Source of the DNA: an uncultured Actinomyces sp.
Lineage (GTDB): Bacteria; Actinomycetota; Actinomycetes; Actinomycetales; Actinomycetaceae
Direction of reading: 5' to 3'
Assembly: GCA_900541895.1 (NCBI GenBank)
Contig: UWSI01000018.1
Span: 1 to 36,046, forward strand
Length of the DNA stretch: 36,046 bases
In this document: in pieces, positions 1 through 7,088 of the stretch
Layout: each line of letters opens with the position of its first letter
Numbering within the stretch: the first letter of the stretch is position 1
Program-made: the position numbers and the translations under genes
The notes under the pieces: model-generated
The model's input: only the letters and a program-made list of their open reading frames with translations
What the model was told of the DNA's origin: nothing
Database searches by the model: none

Positions 1-19
1 GGGAAACCCAGGGTTTCCC
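1..19. terminator. Perfect palindrome at the left window edge, candidate terminator hairpin
   Basis: The first 19 bases read gggaaaccc-a-gggtttccc, two 9-base arms around one base; as RNA it would fold with an 8-bp stem and a 3-nt loop. On the plus strand a C-rich stretch and then a short T run follow. It lies just past the 3' end of the broken subtilase gene, so it may end transcription from either side. The window stops here, so any extension of the stem is invisible. Confidence 0.5.
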
Positions 20-49
20 CCACCCACTCATTTTCAGATCACTAAACGC

Positions 50-660
50 CTACTTCTTTTTCTTGTGGAAGCGCGGGCTTGTGCCCAAGTGGACTGGAGA
101 CGAAATATAGTCGCCGCCCGGGGAAGCCGCGGAATCATCAAGGCCACGATAGACATAGTTGGGATCTTCATCCTGCAGGCTTAGTGGGAACTTGATGCCA
201 TCAGCGTAATCTGCAACCTCTTGAGGAAGAGGGACCGAACCACCTTGACTAGAGCCAAATCCAGTAGACCCTTCAGTGTCCTTCCCTAATTTTTTCTTAT
301 CAGGAAGTGGATTTTCATCCGGGAATTGAGTGGGGTCAGTGCTCAGCATCGCTTCAAGATTCGTTGGCCCGAATCCTGTTCGTTCATTCCACGAGTTCCC
401 GGAATTCATGCCAGTTCGGACCAGAAGCTGAAGAAGCTGATTCCCGGTTGCCTGCGGCCATTTCTCACGTGCCAAGGCCAGAAAACCGGTAGTGATCGCT
501 CTGCGGCACAGTTCGAGCAGTCCATTTTTTCGACATTCTTGTCTGGATATACCCTCACATTAACATTTGCGCCAAGAGATGCCGTAACCACCTGCCCCCA
601 AGAGGAACGCGCCGTAAGCTGCCCATCGGGAGCAATGGCCTAAACACCAACAACACCCCT
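50..660 (-). pseudogene. Subtilisin-like (S8 family) serine protease, frameshifted C-terminal remnant
   Basis: The last 141 codons (50-475) encode a stretch typical of the end of an actinobacterial subtilase: LAREKWPQATGNQLLQLLV, then a GWN-like segment, then a low-complexity Gly/Ser/Pro tail ending in a Lys cluster. Upstream coding continues as AITTGFLALAREKWP, which fits the helix after the catalytic GTS-x-AAP motif, but the catalytic segment itself lies in another frame. That second frame carries AIAPDGQLTARSSWG, the usual strand before the active-site Ser region of mycosin-like subtilases. An in-frame TAG at 640-642 interrupts it and a frameshift near 500-530 separates it from the C-terminal part. 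No Asp or His catalytic region is present, so most of the gene is gone. It follows miaA on the same strand. Family assignment rests on motif memory. Confidence 0.65.
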
Positions 661-738
661 TATTGACAGCCATCTCGCCTCCCTTTCTCTTGAACAGAAA
701 ACAGAATACGGGAGCCTAAGGAACAATCTAAAATGTCT

Positions 739-1737
739 CTATTGAAGTGCTGACAACACAACCCGACGGGCAGTCTGTAACGCCGCCTCGGCACTGGTGG
801 TGGCCCCATCGACGCTACGATCGATCCACACGATTCTGGGGTCGCGGCGCAGCCACTTGACCTGCCTACGAGCCAACTGACGCGTTGCCAAAGCAACAGA
901 ATCAATGGCCTCGGGGATCGTCATATCACCGTCAATAACAGCAAGAGCCTGCGCATAACCGGTTGCCTTGGCGGCAGTCTTTGTATGTCGAAGCCCCAAT
1001 CGGTCTAGTTCCCGTGTTTCCTCAACAAGCCCCTGGTCAAACATCAAGCGAGTGCGCTGCGCAATGCGTTGATCAAGCTCCTCCATCGGCCAACGAAGCG
1101 CAAGCATGACGGTGGGTGCCGCATACATGTACTGCGGCATCGACGAAGAGTAGGGTTTCCCCGTCAGCTCAATGACTTCAAGCGCTCGAATAATTCTGCG
1201 TGCATTGTGTGCGTCAATGCGCTGCGCAGACACCGGATCCAATTCCTCGAGTCGATGAAAAAGAGCGGCCACTCCCCCGGGTTGGCAAGACTCTTCCTCA
1301 AGACGTTTCCGAAGCTGAGGATCTGTCCCGGGAAAGTCAATCTGGTCCAAAAGCGCCCGCTGGTAAAGCCCCGAACCTCCAGCAACAACTGCAAGATTCG
1401 AGCGAGCGTGAATCTGTGCGATATCGGCGCGAGCGTATCGCTGGTAGGAGGCGACAGAAGCCTCGTCACTAATCTCCAAGACATCAATTTGATGATGAGG
1501 AATTCCGCGGCGCTCCTCAATCGGAGTTTTCGCCGTACCGATATCCATTCCGCGATACAGCTGAAGCGCATCTGCAGAAACCAGCTCCCCTGCGTGTGCC
1601 CCCATATCCGCGGGTAGGCTCTGTGCAAGGTCTAAGGCAAGATCACTTTTTCCCGAGGCCGTGGGCCCCACCACCGCAAGGATCAGTTGCGATGGCTGAG
1701 CTAGGCGAGGCAAAGATGCAGTATCAGGCATTTCCAT
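739..1737 (-). CDS. miaA: tRNA dimethylallyltransferase MiaA
   Basis: Transfers a dimethylallyl group to N6 of A37 in tRNAs reading codons that begin with U; MiaB then methylthiolates the product. The 332-residue protein opens with a P-loop, GPTASGKSDLAL, near residue 20, followed by the substrate-contact motif SADALQLYRGMDIGTAK and by AGGSGLYQRALLDQ, all in the usual order and at the usual family length. Several in-frame ATGs lie further upstream inside miaB, but family alignment begins near the P-loop. I therefore take the ATG at 1737 (alternative 1731), which overlaps the end of miaB by 14 bases and implies translational coupling. It is the last intact gene of a recA-recX-pncC-miaB-miaA run. 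No clear hairpin with a T tract follows it. Confidence 0.95.
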   Translation of the reverse strand: MEMPDTASLPRLAQPSQLILAVVGPTASGKSDLALDLAQSLPADMGAHAGELVSADALQLYRGMDIGTAKTPIEERRGIPHHQIDVLEISDEASVASYQRYARADIAQIHARSNLAVVAGGSGLYQRALLDQIDFPGTDPQLRKRLEEESCQPGGVAALFHRLEELDPVSAQRIDAHNARRIIRALEVIELTGKPYSSSMPQYMYAAPTVMLALRWPMEELDQRIAQRTRLMFDQGLVEETRELDRLGLRHTKTAAKATGYAQALAVIDGDMTIPEAIDSVALATRQLARRQVKWLRRDPRIVWIDRSVDGATTSAEAALQTARRVVLSALQ

Positions 1738-3262
1738 TCGGAGCCCCGATACGGATGCGAGGCATACCAAGGGAGATCTTCGAATCTTCTTCGTGCGCTT
1801 GACGCTTTTGCCAAGCATCTCCCGCACGAGTCCGACGAAGTTCAAAGAGACCGCCATCTTCCAATGCTGAATCAGCAATGAGATGGTGAGGAGCGCCGTG
1901 CGTGACACGAGCGCGAAGCATGTCACCAGGACGCGGACGATCGGCTTCACTCATTCCCAGGGGAAGGGCGACGTGAACCAGACGGTTATCACGCGCTCGT
2001 CCAGAAATACGGTGGGTTGCTCCGTCTTTCCGACCTTCTCCTGCGGCGACAAGCACCTCAACTTCATTTCCAACAAGTGCTGCATTATCCTCGGCACAAA
2101 TGCGTTCTTGCAGAGCCAATAGGCGCTTGTAGCGTTCAAGAGCAACGTCCTGTGGCACCTGATCCTCTCGGTCAGCTGCCGGGGTACCGGGACGCGGAGA
2201 ATACAGGAAGGTGAAGGCGGAACTGAAGCGTGCTTCTTCAACAACTTCGAGAGTCTGCTGGAAGTCTTCTTCAGTCTCACCAGGGAATCCGACGATGATG
2301 TCCGTGGTAATTGCTGCGTCGGGAATTGCAGCGCGTACTCTCGAAAGAATTCCCATGAAACGATCACGGCGGTAGGAGCGGCGCATTTGACGCAGGACCG
2401 CGTCCGAACCCGACTGAAGCGGCATGTGCAAAGAGGGCATGACCGTTGAAGTCTCGGCCATCGCCTCAATCACGTCATCAGTAAAGGCCGCCGGGTGTGG
2501 ACTTGTAAAACGCACGCGTTCCAAACCGTCAATCTTGCCTACGGTTCGCAGAAGATCAGCGAAAGCACCGCGCTGACCGAAGCTCACGCCGTACGAGTTA
2601 ACGTTTTGTCCCAGAAGGGTAATTTCAATTGCGCCCTCATCGACAACAGCTTGCACTTCTTCAAGAATTTCACCGGGACGGCGATCACGTTCTTTTCCAC
2701 GAAGATGAGGAACAATGCAGAAGGTGCAGGTGTTATTACAGCCAACTGAGATTGAAACCCACGCCGCGTATGCACTTTCACGGTGAGTGGGAAGTGTTGA
2801 AGGAAAAACCTTCAGGGATTCTTCGATTTCGACAGCCGCCTCACGATTGTGCTCTGCACGGCGAAGAAGCGCGGGAAGGACATCGATGTTGTGGGTACCG
2901 AAAACTGCATCTACCCAGGGAGCTTTTTCGATGATCCCGTCACGCATCTGTTGGGCAAGGCAACCGCCCACTGCAATCTGCATTCCAGGGCGTTCACGCT
3001 TGACTGCCGCAAGCTGCCCGAGGTTTCCAAATAGACGCGTCGCGGCATTCTCACGGACGGAGCAAGTGTTGATAACAATGACGTCTGCACCCATGTCTCC
3101 GGCGTCAGTTGCGCGCGCTGCTGCGGCAGGAACGCGGTCGACAGGGACTAAACCCGCCTTCTCTAAGAGGCCCGAAATACGTTCGGAATCATGCTCATTC
3201 ATCTGGCACCCAAGGGTGCGCACCGCGTAGGTTCGCGGGAAGTCCATCATTTCAACACTCAT
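1724..3262 (-). CDS. miaB: tRNA-2-methylthio-N6-dimethylallyladenosine synthase MiaB
   Basis: Radical-SAM methylthiotransferase that converts i6A37 to ms2i6A37 in tRNA, acting directly after MiaA. The N-terminal UPF0004 domain supplies three cysteines for the auxiliary cluster (about C19 in TLGCQMNEHDSER, C67 in INTCSVREN and C101 in GGCLAQQ). The radical-SAM motif GCNNTCTFC lies at about 174-182, and a C-terminal TRAM-like region follows. At 512 residues it is near the actinobacterial length, with a roughly 15-residue insertion between the first two cysteines and a short unconserved C-terminal tail. The ATG at 3262 directly precedes the conserved YAVRTLGCQMN start. It lies 12 bases after the pncC stop and overlaps miaA. 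Confidence 0.97.
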   Translation of the reverse strand: MSVEMMDFPRTYAVRTLGCQMNEHDSERISGLLEKAGLVPVDRVPAAAARATDAGDMGADVIVINTCSVRENAATRLFGNLGQLAAVKRERPGMQIAVGGCLAQQMRDGIIEKAPWVDAVFGTHNIDVLPALLRRAEHNREAAVEIEESLKVFPSTLPTHRESAYAAWVSISVGCNNTCTFCIVPHLRGKERDRRPGEILEEVQAVVDEGAIEITLLGQNVNSYGVSFGQRGAFADLLRTVGKIDGLERVRFTSPHPAAFTDDVIEAMAETSTVMPSLHMPLQSGSDAVLRQMRRSYRRDRFMGILSRVRAAIPDAAITTDIIVGFPGETEEDFQQTLEVVEEARFSSAFTFLYSPRPGTPAADREDQVPQDVALERYKRLLALQERICAEDNAALVGNEVEVLVAAGEGRKDGATHRISGRARDNRLVHVALPLGMSEADRPRPGDMLRARVTHGAPHHLIADSALEDGGLFELRRTRAGDAWQKRQAHEEDSKISLGMPRIRIGAPNGNA

Positions 3263-3274
3263 CGTCGTTGAATT

Positions 3275-3778
3275 CTAGCGCGTATGGATATTTGGTGTCG
3301 CTTTCAGTACTTCCCTGAATAGTTCGAGTGCGGCGATCACTGCGCCCTGCCGGACCTGGTCGCGATCTCCACTCAGATCAAGACGACGTACACGCGAACC
3401 GCCCTCCCACGCGCAAGCAACATAGACCGTTCCAGCAGGATGTCCATCAGCAGGTCCCGGCCCCGCGACTCCCGTCGTTGACAAACCAAAATCCGCACCC
3501 ATTAGTGTGCGAACACCGTGTGCCATTTGCCGAGCAACTTCATCATCAACGGGACCCGTCTGCGCAAGGCGTTGATCGCTCACCTTCAAAACCGAATGCT
3601 TCGTATCCGTCGCGTAGGTGCAGACTCCCCCACGTACAGCATGTGAGGCACCCGGAACATGAACGAAAGCCGCGCACAAAAGACCACCGGTTAAGGACTC
3701 TGCGACAGCAACAGTGAGGCCCTCATTGCTTAAACCAGTAATCAGTTCCTGACAAAGAGCATCTTCAGTACTCATCAT
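3275..3778 (-). CDS. pncC: CinA-family nicotinamide-nucleotide amidohydrolase (PncC type)
   Basis: A stand-alone CinA C-terminal domain of 167 residues, without the molybdopterin-binding-like domain of full-length CinA. The family hydrolyses nicotinamide mononucleotide to nicotinate mononucleotide in pyridine nucleotide salvage. Diagnostic segments are VAVAESLTGGLL near residue 25, the VRGGVCTYATDTKHSVL block, and STTGVAGPGPADGHPAGTVYVA. The reading frame is open further upstream, but that part lies inside recX and has no similarity. The tandem ATGATG at 3778 has a purine-rich stretch just before it and overlaps the recX end by 14 bases. The cinA-recA neighbourhood is widespread in bacteria, here in the order recA-recX-pncC. 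Confidence 0.9.
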   Translation of the reverse strand: MMSTEDALCQELITGLSNEGLTVAVAESLTGGLLCAAFVHVPGASHAVRGGVCTYATDTKHSVLKVSDQRLAQTGPVDDEVARQMAHGVRTLMGADFGLSTTGVAGPGPADGHPAGTVYVACAWEGGSRVRRLDLSGDRDQVRQGAVIAALELFREVLKATPNIHTR

Positions 3779-4361
3779 CCCTGCCTTCAACGATTGCCTC
3801 AAGCACGCGTATACAAACCTGAGGAGAATATCCTTTGCGCCCAAGCATCGAGAAAATACGTCGACGCGCAACCTGATCATCGCAATTTGGCATCGAACGC
3901 ATCTTCTTCTGAGCAAGGTTTAAAGCCCGCTCAAATTGTTCATCGGCGCCGATTTCTGAGAGCACGGTATCGATGATCTCCGGGGAGATCCCCTTCCGTT
4001 GAAGATCGACGCGAAGTGCGGAACCTGTTTTCCCACCTGCCTCAAAACGTCCCCGAGAAAAGGCACGCGCAAAGGCAAGGTCATCTACCAACCCCAACTG
4101 AGTAAGGCGTTCGATAACAGAGGCGGCCACCTCAGAAGAGAAACCCCGACTGGTTATTGCGCTTTCTAACTCGCTTCGTGAACGGGCACGAACATCGAGC
4201 TGACGAAGGGCTACCTCACGGGCGGCCTCGAATGCAGCTTGTCCTTCTAGAGCAGCATTGCGCTGGCGCATAAGAGCCTGGCGCTCAGCCGGGCTCTTAG
4301 TGCGCGCGCGCGGACGAACATCCTCTTCCGATGTGGTCTCTGGGTCGTAATAACGGACCAT
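3765..4361 (-). CDS. recX: Regulatory protein RecX
   Basis: RecX binds RecA filaments and limits their recombinase and co-protease activity. The 198-residue protein has an unconserved, charged N-terminal part of about 45 residues. Three tandem three-helix repeats follow, recognisable from ALRQLDVRARSRSELESAI (about 50-70), GLVDDLAFARAFSRGR (about 90-105) and RRIFSMLGRKGYSPQV (about 165-182). It begins 3 bases after the recA stop, the usual coupled arrangement, so its level should follow the SOS response through the recA promoter. Its end overlaps pncC. Confidence 0.93.
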   Translation of the reverse strand: MVRYYDPETTSEEDVRPRARTKSPAERQALMRQRNAALEGQAAFEAAREVALRQLDVRARSRSELESAITSRGFSSEVAASVIERLTQLGLVDDLAFARAFSRGRFEAGGKTGSALRVDLQRKGISPEIIDTVLSEIGADEQFERALNLAQKKMRSMPNCDDQVARRRIFSMLGRKGYSPQVCIRVLEAIVEGRDDEY

Positions 4362-4364
4362 TGA

Positions 4365-5456
4365 CTAGAAGCCAGCATCCTCGAGTGAGTCATCGATATC
4401 TGATGTAACCGGCTCTGTCAGTTCGCCATCTTGCACGCCGATTCCCAAAGAAACCAAGATCTTCTGTTCAATTTCATTGGCCAATTCGGGATTATCCGAG
4501 AGGAACTGGCGAACATTTTCCTTGCCTTGCCCAAGCTGATCATCACCATAGGTAAACCAAGAGCCAGACTTACGGATGATGCCGGTTTCCACGCCCATGT
4601 CGATAATCGACCCTTCGCGGGAGATGCCCTTACCGTAGACAATATCGAACTCTGCCTGCTTGAAAGGCGGCGCCATCTTGTTCTTGACGATCTTTGCACG
4701 GGTGCGGTTACCGACGGGAGCTCCAGCTTCCTTCAGGGTTTCAATTCGGCGAACATCAATGCGGACGGAGGCGTAGAACTTCAGAGCCTTACCGCCGGTT
4801 GTGGTTTCAGGGTTACCGAAGAAGACACCGATCTTTTCACGAAGCTGGTTAATGAAGATTGCAGTTGTCCCGGTCGCCGAGAGAGCACCGGTGATTTTAC
4901 GCAGGGCCTGACTCATCAAGCGGGCTTGCAGACCAACATGAGAGTCGCCCATTTCGCCTTCGATTTCAGCCTTGGGAACAAGTGCAGCGACAGAGTCGAT
5001 GACAATGATGTCAATACCGCCCGAACGAATCAGCATGTCGGCGATTTCCAGCGCCTGCTCGCCGGTATCAGGTTGGGAGACCAAGAGGTTATCCGTGTCG
5101 ACACCTAGGGCACGCGCATAGACGGGATCAAGTGCGTGTTCAGCGTCGATAAATGCGGCGTTTCCGCCTGCTTTTTGCGCGCTGGCAACTGCATGAAGCG
5201 CAACGGTCGTCTTACCGGATGATTCAGGGCCATAGATCTCAATGACGCGCCCCCGAGGCAAACCGCCAATTCCAAGAGCGACATCAAGGGCTAGAGAACC
5301 AGTGGGGATCACCTGCACCGGGGGACGAGAATCATCTCCCAGTCGCATGACAGAGCCCTTACCAAACTGCTTATCGATCTGTGAGAGCGCGAGCTCTAAA
5401 GCCTTATTTCGGTCCCCATTCGCTGATGAAGAGGAACCCTTACGAGCTACTGCCAT
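4365..5456 (-). CDS. recA: Recombinase RecA
   Basis: DNA-dependent ATPase for homologous recombination and SOS induction. The 363-residue protein carries the P-loop GPESSGKTT, the Walker B segment IDIIVIDSVAALVPKAEIEG, the L1 region EGEMGDSHVGLQARLMSQAL, the L2 region FINQLREKIGVFFGNPETTT, and an acidic C-terminal tail ending LEDAGF. No intein is present. I choose the ATG at 5456: it begins MAVARKG, has a GAAAGG Shine-Dalgarno sequence 8 bases upstream and matches family length; a longer frame from 5489 adds eleven unconserved residues. It has its own promoter with a LexA box about 170 bases upstream and is transcribed into recX and pncC. Confidence 0.98.
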   Translation of the reverse strand: MAVARKGSSSSANGDRNKALELALSQIDKQFGKGSVMRLGDDSRPPVQVIPTGSLALDVALGIGGLPRGRVIEIYGPESSGKTTVALHAVASAQKAGGNAAFIDAEHALDPVYARALGVDTDNLLVSQPDTGEQALEIADMLIRSGGIDIIVIDSVAALVPKAEIEGEMGDSHVGLQARLMSQALRKITGALSATGTTAIFINQLREKIGVFFGNPETTTGGKALKFYASVRIDVRRIETLKEAGAPVGNRTRAKIVKNKMAPPFKQAEFDIVYGKGISREGSIIDMGVETGIIRKSGSWFTYGDDQLGQGKENVRQFLSDNPELANEIEQKILVSLGIGVQDGELTEPVTSDIDDSLEDAGF

Positions 5457-5571
5457 GGTGATACCTTTCGTCGAAGCCTCTCCGGCCACTGTTCATCTGG
5501 TCTATGCAGCAGATCCCCTCTCCGGGGACTACTCAGTGAAGATATGCTCGACCACAGGCATTTGCGACCAC

Positions 5572-5619
5572 TTTTCCATATCTGTGGAAAAACTGATCAC
5601 ACTTCACTTCTTCCACAGA
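5572..5619. repeat. Cluster of TTCCA inverted repeats in the recA leader
   Basis: Two overlapping inverted repeats lie between the LexA box and recA. TTTTCCA (5572-5578) pairs with TGGAAAA (5585-5591) across 6 bases. TCTGTGGAA (5581-5589) pairs with TTCCACAGA (5611-5619) across 21 bases. They could bind a second regulator or form alternative hairpins in the recA leader. Neither has a T tract typical of a terminator. Function is unknown. Confidence 0.4.
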
Positions 5620-5640
5620 ATAAATGGAACAAATGTTCGA
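5617..5640 (-). promoter_or_regulatory. recA promoter with LexA (SOS) box
   Basis: Bases 5625-5640 read TGGAAC-AAAT-GTTCGA on the plus strand, matching the actinobacterial/Bacillus-type LexA box TCGAAC-N4-GTTCGA at 11 of 12 arm positions. On the minus strand a -10-like TATTCT (5617-5622) follows directly, so a bound LexA dimer would cover the promoter spacer and -35 region. This predicts an untranslated leader of about 150 bases before the recA start at 5456. No canonical -35 hexamer is visible. Confidence 0.75.
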
Positions 5641-5657
5641 TGCATGTCGACACGCCA

Positions 5658-5906
5658 TTAGGAACGCTTCGAACGACGATTCTTCTCACGCTCTTTCGCA
5701 TCAAGACGATGAACCCAGCGCACGGCCTCGTCTGCATCACTTTCACGAAGCAACTCAGACCAGACCATATCTGGCGAAACTCCCCTATCAAGGGCCTCCA
5801 CACAGGTTCCCCGCAGTGAAGGTAAATATAGGTCAGCCGTCAATGAGCGTCCAAGGGTAGCCCCATAGACGTCATCGACGGCATCCCAAAATTCAGAAAG
5901 AGTCAC
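5658..5906 (-). CDS. DUF3046 family protein
   Basis: A small 82-residue protein of the actinobacterial DUF3046 family, typically found just upstream of recA in this phylum (Rv2738c in Mycobacterium tuberculosis). The MTLSEFWDAVDDVYGATLGRSLTADLYLPSLRG start and the following block up to SPDMVWSELL match the family pattern of one compact helical domain; the last 20 residues are highly basic. It starts in an ATGA overlap with the stop of clgR, so the two are translationally coupled. Its biochemical role is unknown. The recA promoter lies in the gap just after it. Confidence 0.85.
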   Translation of the reverse strand: MTLSEFWDAVDDVYGATLGRSLTADLYLPSLRGTCVEALDRGVSPDMVWSELLRESDADEAVRWVHRLDAKEREKNRRSKRS

Positions 5907-6319
5907 GAGATCAGGGTCACCGGGACCAGATTCTCAGGAACAGTGTCCGGAACAACAGTTCCATCCAAGACAGCCATACGCTCAGAAACCTCACGCAGGA
6001 TGTACCACAGCGGCACGCCCAGGGCCTCACTAATCGCGTCAAGAAGTTCAGATGACGCTTCCTTCTGCCCACGCTCAACCTCGGAAAGATAACCCAAGGA
6101 GACTTGCGCCTCGGAAGAAACTTCTCGCAAAGTACGCCCCTGCTTACGGCGAATCTCACGCAGAACATCGCCGATTTCAGTACGCAGCAACGGAGCGGCT
6201 GCGCGATCATGGGCGGGGCGATTCATAGCTTGACGATAACCCGCCGCCAGCGCCTTCTGCATGGCCAGCTCATTCAGTGGACGCACAGAACTCGGGATAT
6301 TGTTCTTCTGCTTCTTCAT
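5903..6319 (-). CDS. clgR: ClgR-type helix-turn-helix transcriptional regulator
   Basis: XRE-family regulator matching ClgR (Rv2745c), which in actinobacteria activates clp protease genes and other stress genes and is itself turned over by Clp. The 138-residue protein has an unconserved N-terminal part of about 45 residues. A Cro/C1-type domain follows, in which IRRKQGRTLREVSSEAQVSLGYLSEVERGQKEAS (about 56-90) holds the turn and recognition helices. LLDAISEALGVPLWYIL follows, then a short tail. The start is one of two adjacent ATGs (6322 or 6319); an AGGAAG sequence sits 6 bases before the second, which I prefer. A hydrophobic, Val-rich end resembles ClgR degradation signals, but this is only a resemblance. 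Position between pgsA and DUF3046-recA is the conserved actinobacterial one. Confidence 0.88.
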   Translation of the reverse strand: MKKQKNNIPSSVRPLNELAMQKALAAGYRQAMNRPAHDRAAAPLLRTEIGDVLREIRRKQGRTLREVSSEAQVSLGYLSEVERGQKEASSELLDAISEALGVPLWYILREVSERMAVLDGTVVPDTVPENLVPVTLIS

Positions 6320-6394
6320 CATGTTCTTCCTAACGTCTGAACGACCCTGCCTATTCCCACCATACACGAGGGATTTAGAACTTGCGTCTATGTC

Positions 6395-6416
6395 GCTCAA
6401 CTTTGTGCTCAAGGCG
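6395..6416 (-). promoter_or_regulatory. Possible ClgR operator and -35 element upstream of clgR
   Basis: On the minus strand CGCCTTGAGCA (6406-6416) differs by one base from the core CGC-YNTNR-GCG reported for ClgR sites in corynebacteria, and a TTGAGC -35-like hexamer lies at 6395-6400. ClgR commonly regulates its own gene. The match is short and the -10 element is not convincing. Confidence 0.3.
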
Positions 6417-6425
6417 CAACTGTAG

Positions 6426-7070
6426 TTACGCCTCGCTTTGAGGCTCAGGATCACGAACCTCACGGGCAAGAATGAGGCCCTCACGCACATACGCAATACC
6501 CGACCAGAGAGTCGCAGCAAGCGCGGCACCCGCAACACACAAAGCCGACATTAAGGCAACCGACGCCCACCCGCGATTGGCAGGATTGAGAACGTAGAAA
6601 TAATCCCACGGAATCAAGAGAAGGAAAATAGCCAAGACCTGAAGAACGGTCTTTATTTTTCCGGACTGCGAGGCCGAAACCACAATCCCCCGCCGCAGGA
6701 AGAATGCGCGCATGACAGTGATTCCCAATTCTCGGATTGCCACGAGAATCGTGAACCACCACGGGAGAACACCCTGAATGCTCAGAATAATGAACGCACT
6801 GAGGGTGAGAGCCTTATCTGCAAGAGGATCGACGACACGACCAAAGTCGGTGACCAAACCGTAGGCGCGCGCGATCTTTCCGTCAAGCTGATCGGTTGCA
6901 GCGGCGACGCAAAACACCAGCAAAGCCCACCACTGTGCACTCCATGTGTCCACAAACTTTAAGTAGATGAATACGGGGACTAGGAGCAGGCGAAAAAGCG
7001 TCAGCGCATTGGGCACATTGATCGTAGAGACCTTCGTATAGCGTTCAACACGCGACACGTGAGTAGCCAC
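6426..7070 (-). CDS. pgsA: CDP-diacylglycerol-glycerol-3-phosphate 3-phosphatidyltransferase
   Basis: Integral membrane enzyme that makes phosphatidylglycerol phosphate from CDP-diacylglycerol and glycerol 3-phosphate. The CDP-alcohol phosphotransferase signature is intact: DQLDGKIAR, eight residues, then GRVVDPLAD (D-x2-DG-x2-AR-x8-G-x3-D-x3-D), at about residues 60-85. Five or six hydrophobic segments are seen, from INVPNALTLFRLLLVPVF near the N terminus to a final segment near 180-200. The 214 residues match the family. The ATG at 7070 is followed by about 15 unconserved residues. The gene begins 18 bases after the ftsK stop and probably shares its transcript. An essential role in anionic lipid synthesis is known for the family. 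Confidence 0.92.
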   Translation of the reverse strand: MATHVSRVERYTKVSTINVPNALTLFRLLLVPVFIYLKFVDTWSAQWWALLVFCVAAATDQLDGKIARAYGLVTDFGRVVDPLADKALTLSAFIILSIQGVLPWWFTILVAIRELGITVMRAFFLRRGIVVSASQSGKIKTVLQVLAIFLLLIPWDYFYVLNPANRGWASVALMSALCVAGAALAATLWSGIAYVREGLILAREVRDPEPQSEA

Positions 7071-7088
7071 GACCTGCCCCTTTGCTTC

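Noticed and set aside
4365..5456. Possible intein in RecA, as occurs in some actinobacteria
   Set aside because: The sequence runs uninterrupted through all RecA motifs at normal length.
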